Shown: in pieces, positions 1 through 4,488 of the stretch
Position numbering within the stretch: position 1 is the stretch's first letter
Layout: each line of letters opens with the position of its first letter
Assembly: GCA_030731685.1 (NCBI GenBank)
Contig: JANQTO010000170.1
Location: 1-5,189 of the forward strand
DNA: 5,189 nucleotides
Source: Nonlabens sp.
GTDB taxonomy: Bacteria; Bacteroidota; Bacteroidia; Flavobacteriales; Flavobacteriaceae
Direction: 5' to 3'
Notes under the pieces: model-generated
Database searches by the model: none
What the model saw: the letters and a program-made list of their open reading frames with translations, nothing else
Told to the model about the DNA's origin: nothing
Program-made: the position numbers and the translations under genes

Positions 1-16
1 GCCTTTTCCCTGTGTG

Positions 17-33
17 GGCGGATGCTATCCGCC
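17..33. repeat. Perfect 7-bp hairpin downstream of the flotillin gene
   Basis: Arms GGCGGAT (17-23) and ATCCGCC (27-33) are perfect reverse complements around a 3-nt loop (GCT). The hairpin lies about 25 bp past the flotillin stop codon and 10 bp from a second perfect hairpin. No run of T follows on the minus strand, so it does not look like a classical intrinsic terminator for flotillin. It may be part of a longer intergenic repeat that continues left of the window, or an RNA 3'-end stabiliser. The structure is seen directly; its role is unknown. Confidence 0.55.
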
Positions 34-43
34 GTTACGTTTT

Positions 44-58
44 GCGCATTGGATGCGC
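44..58. repeat. Perfect 6-bp hairpin abutting the flotillin stop codon
   Basis: Arms GCGCAT (44-49) and ATGCGC (53-58) pair perfectly around a TGG loop. The stem begins on the base right after the minus-strand TAG stop (61-59). In the minus-strand transcript it is followed by AAAACG rather than a U-tract, so a simple intrinsic terminator is unlikely. Together with the hairpin at 17-33 it forms a tandem pair, as in REP/BIME-like 3' elements that stabilise mRNA ends. That role is inference. Confidence 0.55.
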
Positions 59-2134
59 CTACTTCACTCCACCCAGTTTTTTGTTAGACAGTCCCATACC
101 TTTTGCCATGTTCATTAGGTTAGAGAGCATGTTCTGGTCATTGCTACCTTCAGCTTTATCTTGTAGGTTGCTCAACAGGTTTGCTATTGTCAGGTTTTTT
201 ATGTCCTCAGAGCTTATGCCGTATTTGTCTGCAAAGTCTTTTACTTTATCTAGCAAGTTACCTTTTACGTCGTCACCTCCCAGTATCGCATCTTTTACCT
301 CACTTACAGTCTCCGAGTGTTGTACGAGTCTGTCATAACCTTTAGCTTTTGTGATTTGTCCTATGATTTGCTCAAAGAACATGGTCTCGCCACCTACGAT
401 GTCGATTTTAGCGGCTCTTAATGCATCACCTATTACCTGAGCTTGCGCGTCTGCAATATCCTTTTGGATGCTTATTTGCGCTAGGTCTACTTGTAGTTCT
501 TTGTCTAATCGCAGTTTAAACTCTTCGTGCTCTTTACCTACACCATCTAGTTTTTTCATAGCGTTGGCTTTTTGCTCGATACCAGCTGCATCTGCAAGGG
601 CTTTTTCTTTGATTACGTCAGCTTCAGCAAGACCATCTTTGCGTTTAGCCTCTGCTTTTGCACTGATTCCACTAGCTTCAGCCTCCGCTTTTTTCTGGAT
701 GATAAGTGCGTCCACAACACCTTGACGCTCACTGGCATCGGCTTTTGCGTGCATTACTTGTGCTTCGGACATACCGACAGTTGCTTCTTCTTTAGCAAGA
801 GCCTCTGCAAGTATTTTACGTGCGGCTGCTTCTTTTTCACTGGCTTCTTTATGAGCAAGTGCTTCGATGTTAATCTCTTCGGCTTTTTGTACGGCAGCTT
901 GCTTCGAAGCCTCAGCAGCTTTTATGGTCTTGATTAAATCTTGTTCTGCTGCGGCCTCAGCATTTGTTATGGTCACTTGCTTGATACGGTCGGCAGTTTT
1001 AAATGCCTCTATATCTTTCATGTTTTCTTGTTCCTGCACGACACCTTTTTCAAGAATCACGCGGTCTCTTATCACATCCTGAATATTCTTTTTCTCAACT
1101 TCTACTACTTTTTCTTTCTCGATTTGAGCAAGGGTAACAACGCGCTCACGCTCTGTCATTTCTAGTAAACGGTCTTTTTCAACACGCTCGGTTTCTACTG
1201 CCTCGGTGCGTTGTTTGTTTTTCTCGGCAACGATAATTTGACGTTGCATGTTTTCTTCAGCAACTTTTACTTTTTCAGTCGTTGCGATACGGGCAGTCTC
1301 AGACTTCAGGCGCTCTTCTTCAGATACCTTTAAAGTCTCTGCCTCTTCACGAGATTTAATGTTTGCTATTTCTCGTTTTTGTTGCTCTTCTTTTTCGGCT
1401 AGTTGCTTGTCCAGCTCTAGAATTGCTTCACGTGCCTCAACATCTTGCTTGCGTATTACCTTTTCCTCATCGCGCTTGATAAGGTTTGCTTTCATGTTTT
1501 GGTTAGCGGTAAGCTCCGTAATTTTCTTGATACCTTCAGCATCTAGGATATTATCTGGCTTGAGGTGCGTTACGCTGGTTTGTTCCAAAAAGTCGATAGC
1601 ACAATCTTCTAGCGTATACCCATTAAGGTCTGTTCCTATAATATCTACAATCTCGTCACGGAACTCACGACGCGCTTCATATAAGTCTATAAATTCAAAC
1701 TTTTTACCTACAGTTTTAAGCGCCTCAGAAAACTTTGCTTCAAAAAGGTCTTCAAGCGTCTCAATGCGAGATGCACGTTGAACACCTATGGTTTGCGCTA
1801 CTTTTTTAATGTATGCAACTTCGTTATTTACGCGTACAAAGAATGCTACCTTAATGTCAGCACGCATGTTGTCCTTACATATAAGGCCTTCTACGCCCAT
1901 ACGTTCAATTTGGATTTTCTTTACTGAAATGTCCATGGTTTCCACGCGGTGAAAAACAGGAACAACGTACAGACCTTTGTCTGTAGCGACACTTGTGCCG
2001 CCAAAACCAGTACGCACAAGCGCCTGTCCTTGATGCACTTTTTTGTAGAACATCGCGATGATGGCAAAGTAAACGATGACTAGGAAAAATAAGATGCCCA
2101 GTCCGGTAATTAAAATAGGTAGGATTCCGTCCAT
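59..2134 (-). CDS. Flotillin / SPFH-domain membrane scaffold protein (YqiK-like)
   Basis: This 691-residue protein is a bacterial flotillin. Family members oligomerise on the cytoplasmic membrane and scaffold lipid/protein microdomains. Residues 4-29 form one N-terminal hydrophobic segment. The SPFH/band-7 domain spans about 31-205, including IGVQRASRIETLEDLF (116-131) and the region to LEQTSVTHLKPDN (183-195). A very long Glu/Lys/Ala-rich coiled coil covers about 210-570, with flotillin-type AEA/KAEA repeats at 390-525. The conserved flotillin tail KIDIVGGETMFFEQI lies at 576-590, followed by a mostly helical C-terminus to 691. Length and architecture fit E. coli YqiK-type proteins better than the ~510-residue FloT of Bacillus. 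The ATG at 2134 is preceded by an A-rich, Shine-Dalgarno-free leader, as is usual in Bacteroidota. It is the last gene of the minus-strand cluster, 114 bp after the OB-fold partner gene. The frame is intact. Family assignment is secure; the specific cargo is unknown. Confidence 0.95.
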   Translation of the reverse strand: MDGILPILITGLGILFFLVIVYFAIIAMFYKKVHQGQALVRTGFGGTSVATDKGLYVVPVFHRVETMDISVKKIQIERMGVEGLICKDNMRADIKVAFFVRVNNEVAYIKKVAQTIGVQRASRIETLEDLFEAKFSEALKTVGKKFEFIDLYEARREFRDEIVDIIGTDLNGYTLEDCAIDFLEQTSVTHLKPDNILDAEGIKKITELTANQNMKANLIKRDEEKVIRKQDVEAREAILELDKQLAEKEEQQKREIANIKSREEAETLKVSEEERLKSETARIATTEKVKVAEENMQRQIIVAEKNKQRTEAVETERVEKDRLLEMTERERVVTLAQIEKEKVVEVEKKNIQDVIRDRVILEKGVVQEQENMKDIEAFKTADRIKQVTITNAEAAAEQDLIKTIKAAEASKQAAVQKAEEINIEALAHKEASEKEAAARKILAEALAKEEATVGMSEAQVMHAKADASERQGVVDALIIQKKAEAEASGISAKAEAKRKDGLAEADVIKEKALADAAGIEQKANAMKKLDGVGKEHEEFKLRLDKELQVDLAQISIQKDIADAQAQVIGDALRAAKIDIVGGETMFFEQIIGQITKAKGYDRLVQHSETVSEVKDAILGGDDVKGNLLDKVKDFADKYGISSEDIKNLTIANLLSNLQDKAEGSNDQNMLSNLMNMAKGMGLSNKKLGGVK

Positions 2135-2188
2135 TATTGTTGTTTTTGGTTATTGATTTTTAATTGTTGTTATTCTTAATAATTCTTG

Positions 2189-2217
2189 GTCAGACCGTTG
2201 TATTCGCAGACTCTGAC
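2189..2217. other. Weak inverted repeat in the gap upstream of the flotillin gene
   Basis: The 114-bp gap between the OB-fold gene and flotillin contains GTCAGA (2189-2194) and TCTGAC (2212-2217), a 6-bp perfect inverted repeat with a 17-nt loop. The self-complementary TTTTCGAAAA (2225-2234) lies beside it. In the minus transcript this could be a small structure between two co-transcribed genes, or it could flank an internal promoter. I found no convincing TAnnTTTG promoter for flotillin here. Chance is possible in such AT-rich DNA. Confidence 0.3.
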
Positions 2218-2248
2218 TAATATTTTTTCGAAAATAGGTTACAAAATG

Positions 2249-2956
2249 TTATTTATTCTTACTTACATAAAAATAATTTTTATCGTCAGACTGCTTGATG
2301 ATGAGTACGCTTTCGCGAAAGCGTAATTCAGAACCATCCAGCGATTTCACATAAATACTCATGGGATTACCGTCTGCAAGTACTTGTGCATTTCCCATTT
2401 TGTTATCAGAAATAGTGGATAGCAGGGTTGCCTCACGACCCAAAAAGTCGGTTTCTTTATCACCGTCTTTGTTGAGGTGTTTAAAGAAAGATTTGAATGG
2501 CGTGGTTCCTACTTTAGTTAAGATAAGTGCCGGAATAATGGCGATTAATACAAGGATATACCCGAAGGAGTTGTCATAACTATAAGTAATAGAAGTCGCT
2601 AAAACCGATATGAGCCACCAGCAGAAAATCCAAAATGTGAATGTAAACATGAATGGCAGTCCCACAAAGTTGAAAAAGATTAGCACGACTTGCCACCATT
2701 TTAACTCACGCGAGCGCTTGTTATGGACATGCTCTCGGTCAACCTCGGCATTTGCGACGTCCTCAAAATCTAGGTTTCCACCTTCTAGGCCACCATCTAC
2801 GTCTACCGCTGTATCTATATCAACCTCAAGGTCGAAGTCGAGGTCGAAGTCCACACCACTGACCATGGTAAATATCCAATAAACCAGCAGTATTATTAGC
2901 AGCACGGTAAGCGTGATGTTTACCTGCGAAAATATGATGTCGAAGTAGTTTTCCAA
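2249..2956 (-). CDS. YqiJ/NfeD-like inner-membrane protein with C-terminal OB-fold
   Basis: This 235-residue membrane protein is the probable partner of the flotillin downstream. Hydrophobic segments lie at about 13-32, 88-123 (long enough for one or two passes) and 131-149. A soluble C-terminal beta-rich domain at about 168-232 (starting DFLGREATLLSTISDN) matches the OB-fold found in YqiJ and NfeD proteins. In those families such genes commonly sit next to flotillin genes, as in E. coli yqiJ-yqiK and B. subtilis yuaF-floT. Between the first two membrane segments is a strikingly acidic loop, DFDLDFDLEVDIDTAVDVDG (36-55), with alternating Asp and hydrophobic residues. The ATG at 2956 opens directly onto a plausible membrane protein N-terminus. 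The gene lies 148 bp downstream of pspA on the same strand, with a REP-like repeat in that gap. Assignment to YqiJ rather than classical NfeD rests on length and architecture and is less certain than the OB-fold/flotillin-partner call. Confidence 0.85.
   Translation of the reverse strand: MENYFDIIFSQVNITLTVLLIILLVYWIFTMVSGVDFDLDFDLEVDIDTAVDVDGGLEGGNLDFEDVANAEVDREHVHNKRSRELKWWQVVLIFFNFVGLPFMFTFTFWIFCWWLISVLATSITYSYDNSFGYILVLIAIIPALILTKVGTTPFKSFFKHLNKDGDKETDFLGREATLLSTISDNKMGNAQVLADGNPMSIYVKSLDGSELRFRESVLIIKQSDDKNYFYVSKNK
2306..2325. repeat. 20-bp perfect palindrome inside a coding region
   Basis: TACGCTTTCGCGAAAGCGTA is identical to its own reverse complement across all 20 bases. It lies in the OB-fold gene, where the minus strand reads it as codons for the LRFRESV stretch (residues 211-217). 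A palindrome this long is very unlikely by chance at any one place. From memory, the core GCTTTCGCGAAAGC recurs in several marine Flavobacteriaceae genomes, so it may be a highly iterated palindrome. This window alone has only one copy. Confidence 0.6.
2829..2852 (-). repeat. Short 12-bp tandem repeat encoding the acidic loop
   Basis: AGGTCGAAGTCG (2829-2840) is followed at once by AGGTCGAAGTCC (2841-2852), two copies differing only in the last base. On the minus strand they encode the DFDLDFDL part of the acidic loop (residues 36-43) of the OB-fold membrane protein. A local slippage duplication would explain both the DNA and the protein repeat. The frame is kept because the unit is a multiple of three. 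Confidence 0.6.
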
Positions 2957-2990
2957 TGGTTGGGTTCTTTTGGTTACATTTAATTTATGT

Positions 2991-3097
2991 TGTCACGCTG
3001 AGCTTGTCGAAGTGCGACTTGTACTAATACCGTTTTCAAATACGTTATACACGACCTCAGTTTTAACCAGATTGTCTTCGACAGGCTCAGACTGACA
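2991..3097. repeat. REP-like intergenic inverted repeat between pspA and the OB-fold gene
   Basis: The left arm (2991-3012) starts TGTCACGCTGAGC and ends TGTCGAAG. The right arm (3076-3097) starts CTTCGACA and ends GGCTCAGACTGACA. As reverse complements they match at 19 of 22 positions, and one mismatch could be a G:U wobble in RNA. The arms enclose a 63-bp spacer. The GAGCTTGTCGAAG / CTTCGACAGGCTC core looks like an abundant intergenic repeat I associate with Bacteroidota genomes, similar to REP elements mobilised by TnpA-REP (RAYT) enzymes. The element starts 8 bp past the pspA stop and ends 34 bp before the next start codon. In RNA it could form a long hairpin that stabilises the pspA message or partly uncouples the two gene pairs. 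The repeat is seen; class and role are inferred. Confidence 0.75.
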
Positions 3098-3104
3098 TTT
3101 GAAG

Positions 3105-3818
3105 TTACGCTTCGTCTTTCTTGATACCTAGCGATTCCTTAAGTTTTGCGAGTTCGTCGCTAACCTTTGCATCTGTCGTATTTGCAGCAGCGTTTATTTC
3201 GTCGTCGATGCTTTTGCCGGTATTTGCTATTTCGCCATAAGCCTCAGCCAATGCCTCGTCTTGCGCCACTTTTTCTTTCATGCGTTCTAGCATACTCACA
3301 GTGCCGTTACCATCTAGCTCGGCCATTTGCTTGTTCACATTCTTTGTTGCATCACTTACTTTAACACGTGCTTTGAGTGTCTTGAGCTCGTTTTCCCAGT
3401 TCACGATGTTTCCTTTTACGGTCTGAATCGTGCTTTTAAGTTGGGTGACGTTGCTCTCTAGTTTCTCGTGGTCTGTAAGTGACTGGCTAGCCTGGACATG
3501 GGCTTGTTCTTTCTTGCCTAGTGCTTCTTTTGCAAGCCTGTCTGCAACCTCAGTATCTAGCTCGCCACCTGCTACTTTTTTAAGTATTGCGATTGCTTTA
3601 GCCTCATACTCTGCTGCGGTTGCGGTGTGTTGCTCGTGGTCGTTTTTTGCACGTATGGCGAGGGCTTTAACCTGTGCCATGGCTTCTACGCTTTTATTGA
3701 GGTCTTCTTTCATGTCGCGAATTCCCTGCTCTGTAAGCTTAATTGGGTCTTCCATGTTGTCTATTGCTGCATTAGCCTCTGCCTGTCCTATTTTAAAAAG
3801 TCTTTTAAATATATTCAT
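3105..3818 (-). CDS. pspA: PspA/IM30-family membrane-stress protein
   Basis: This 237-residue protein belongs to the PspA/IM30 (Vipp1) family. These peripheral membrane proteins assemble into large ESCRT-III-like oligomers on the inner face of stressed membranes and limit proton leakage. The N-terminus MNIFKRLFKIGQAEANAAID (1-20) is the usual amphipathic helix plus linker, followed by the hallmark EDPIKLTEQGIRDMKEDL (23-40). The rest is almost entirely predicted coiled coil, including KSTIQTVKGNIVNWENELKTLKARV (128-152 region) and the helix around 175-200. The protein ends in a charged tail, ESLGIKKDEA (228-237). Length fits the family (about 220-240). The ATG at 3818 gives the canonical N-terminus. 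It starts 12 bp after the stop of the CesT/YbjN-like gene, so the two are almost surely co-transcribed. No PspB, PspC or PspF gene is visible, so regulation probably differs from the enterobacterial system. Confidence 0.95.
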   Translation of the reverse strand: MNIFKRLFKIGQAEANAAIDNMEDPIKLTEQGIRDMKEDLNKSVEAMAQVKALAIRAKNDHEQHTATAAEYEAKAIAILKKVAGGELDTEVADRLAKEALGKKEQAHVQASQSLTDHEKLESNVTQLKSTIQTVKGNIVNWENELKTLKARVKVSDATKNVNKQMAELDGNGTVSMLERMKEKVAQDEALAEAYGEIANTGKSIDDEINAAANTTDAKVSDELAKLKESLGIKKDEA

Positions 3819-3830
3819 GATATTGGGTTT

Positions 3831-4226
3831 TTAGTATTTTGAAAATTTAATTATTTGGTCTGTATACTCACTTAATAATAAGCTGAGCGAGTTAAGCGTG
3901 CCTTCTAACTCATTACGGTCTAAGTTCTCTATTTGCAAAGTATCTCTAAAGATAACCTTGGTAGCTGTTTCGTCCAGTACAAATGCACCATGTATGATGT
4001 CTCTATTTTTTTGCAATAGACTCTTGAAGACCTCTTCGTTTTTATTATTAATTTTAAAGATGTACTGCTCTAATATCAATATGGGTGGAGCGATACCTAG
4101 AATCAGGTTTTTGATTCCTACTTCTTCTTTCTCTATAACGAGAATACCGTTTGCTGGGTTTTCTCTAGATATGGTAAAGTCTAGGTCAGTTAGGTGTGAT
4201 TTTATATCTTCAAAATAATTGTTCAT
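3831..4226 (-). CDS. Small CesT/YbjN-fold protein (type III chaperone-like) co-transcribed with pspA
   Basis: This is a 131-residue soluble protein with no signal peptide or membrane segment. Its pattern resembles the CesT/Tir-chaperone and YbjN fold: an N-terminal helix (MNNYFEDIKSHLTDLDF, 1-17), beta strands around 27-60 (GILVIEKEE, LILGIAPPILILEQYIFKI), a helix at 63-73, then NRDIIHGAFVLDE (74-86), VIFRDTLQIENL (91-102) and a C-terminal helix at 104-129. Such proteins are often labelled 'molecular chaperone Tir' or YbjN-like, but no type III secretion system is implied here. It ends 12 bp before the PspA start, suggesting tight co-expression. A plausible role is binding or tuning PspA; this is inference from position. 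An alternative is the YjfI (DUF2170) family that neighbours the PspA paralogue YjfJ in E. coli, but I do not recognise its motifs. The fold call is moderately sure and the function is unknown. Confidence 0.8.
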   Translation of the reverse strand: MNNYFEDIKSHLTDLDFTISRENPANGILVIEKEEVGIKNLILGIAPPILILEQYIFKINNKNEEVFKSLLQKNRDIIHGAFVLDETATKVIFRDTLQIENLDRNELEGTLNSLSLLLSEYTDQIIKFSKY

Positions 4227-4269
4227 AGCTAAACTTTTTGCTGGTTTAATATTACAAAATAGTACAGGG

Positions 4270-4326
4270 TTAACCTATTAATATTTGTGTTAAGGCTTCA
4301 ATTAATTCAATAAGGATAGCGGTCAT
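4270..4326 (-). CDS. Putative 18-residue hydrophobic micropeptide
   Basis: A complete tiny ORF runs from ATG (4326-4324) to TAA (4272-4270) and encodes MTAILIELIEALTQILIG. It is rich in Ile and Leu, with two Glu residues spaced three apart. As a helix it would be strongly amphipathic, resembling a membrane-active or membrane-anchored peptide. Its start overlaps the stop of the preceding ORF as ATGA, a typical sign of translational coupling. It ends 43 bp before the CesT/YbjN-like start, so it would be co-transcribed with the pspA cluster. ORFs this short arise by chance in AT-rich DNA, so existence depends on conservation. No known family is recognised. Confidence 0.35.
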   Translation of the reverse strand: MTAILIELIEALTQILIG

Positions 4327-4400
4327 AGTTTCTTGGTTTTTGAGTTGTGTTTTTGTTTTTGTTGTGATTTCTTTGAACTGCTAGCATTCTTTTTACTCAT
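4323..4400 (-). CDS. Putative 25-residue lysine-rich small protein
   Basis: A complete ORF from ATG (4400-4398) to TGA (4325-4323) encodes 25 residues starting MSKKNASSSKK and ending NSKTKKL. It has nine Lys, one His, six Ser and three Gln, with no acidic residue, so it is highly basic and probably disordered. It could bind RNA, DNA or anionic membrane, or act as a leader peptide. It overlaps the 18-residue ORF by ATGA. A stop codon lies ten codons upstream in frame with no earlier ATG between, so this is the only ATG start. A 9-bp inverted repeat ends 2 nt before the start. The Lys bias could simply reflect A-rich DNA. No family is recognised; it is a candidate gene only. Confidence 0.35.
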   Translation of the reverse strand: MSKKNASSSKKSQQKQKHNSKTKKL

Positions 4401-4402
4401 AT

Positions 4403-4433
4403 AATTAGCTAGTTTGTGTTTTAATAGCTAATT
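4403..4433. promoter_or_regulatory. 9-bp perfect inverted repeat in the divergent intergenic region
   Basis: AATTAGCTA (4403-4411) and TAGCTAATT (4425-4433) are perfect reverse complements around a 13-nt spacer. Centre-to-centre spacing is 22 bp, about two helical turns, which suits cooperative binding of a dimeric HTH regulator. In the minus-strand transcript the same bases would form a 9-bp hairpin ending 2 nt before the 25-residue ORF start. A related palindrome, TGCTAGCA, lies at 4379-4386. DNA operator and RNA leader structure are both possible; the function is inferred. Confidence 0.45.
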
Positions 4434-4462
4434 TTGTTAGTGTAAATATACACAATATTTTG
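4433..4462 (+). promoter_or_regulatory. Candidate Bacteroidota-type promoter for the HTH regulator
   Basis: TTTG (4433-4436) as the -33 element and ATATTTTG (4455-4462) as an imperfect match to the -7 consensus TAnnTTTG (only the TTTG half is exact) are separated by 18 nt. Transcription would start near 4469, about 20 nt before the ATG at 4489. An exact TAATTTTG also occurs at 4429-4436 but lacks a well-spaced TTTG upstream. The prediction is weak because the motifs are short and AT-rich. Confidence 0.3.
4440..4453. promoter_or_regulatory. Candidate operator palindrome between divergent promoters
   Basis: GTGTAAATATACAC has perfect 5-bp arms GTGTA and TACAC around AATA. It falls between the possible -33 and -7 elements of the regulator promoter and overlaps the possible -7 element of the opposite promoter. 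A repressor bound here could control both directions, which fits autoregulation by the adjacent XRE protein. The palindrome is seen; operator function is inferred. Confidence 0.45.
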
Positions 4463-4472
4463 ATTGTGCAAA
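4443..4472 (-). promoter_or_regulatory. Candidate promoter for the pspA-flotillin cluster
   Basis: Read on the minus strand, TTTG (4472-4469) is followed after 18 nt by TATATTTA (4450-4443), which matches the Bacteroidota -7 consensus TAnnTTTG except for the last base. Transcription would start near 4436 and give a leader of roughly 35 nt before the 25-residue ORF at 4400. Its -7 element overlaps the palindrome at 4440-4453. Position and spacing are good, but such motifs are frequent by chance here. Confidence 0.35.
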
Positions 4473-4488
4473 TAAAATTAGCAAAAAA

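Noticed and set aside
17..58. Intrinsic terminator of the flotillin gene
   Set aside because: Stems are present but the minus-strand downstream sequence lacks a T-run, so only a hairpin/repeat call is supported.
12..338. Plus-strand open frame of 108 codons opposite the flotillin C-terminus
   Set aside because: Antisense to a clear flotillin frame; composition is that of a reverse-complement shadow with no recognisable domain.
901..910. 10-bp palindrome GCTTCGAAGC in the flotillin gene
   Set aside because: Short, within repetitive Glu/Ala coiled-coil codons; expected by chance in a window of this size.
1248..1781. Plus-strand open frame of 177 codons opposite the flotillin coiled coil
   Set aside because: Ser-rich translation is the mirror of Glu/Ala/Arg-rich coiled-coil codons; no own leader or domain.
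3430..3834. Plus-strand open frame of 134 codons opposite pspA
   Set aside because: Fully antisense to PspA, which has unmistakable family motifs; the Ser/Ala-rich product is a shadow.
3831..4226. Evidence for a type III secretion system from the Tir-chaperone-like protein
   Set aside because: Only the fold resembles CesT; no secretion apparatus or effector gene is present and the neighbour is pspA.
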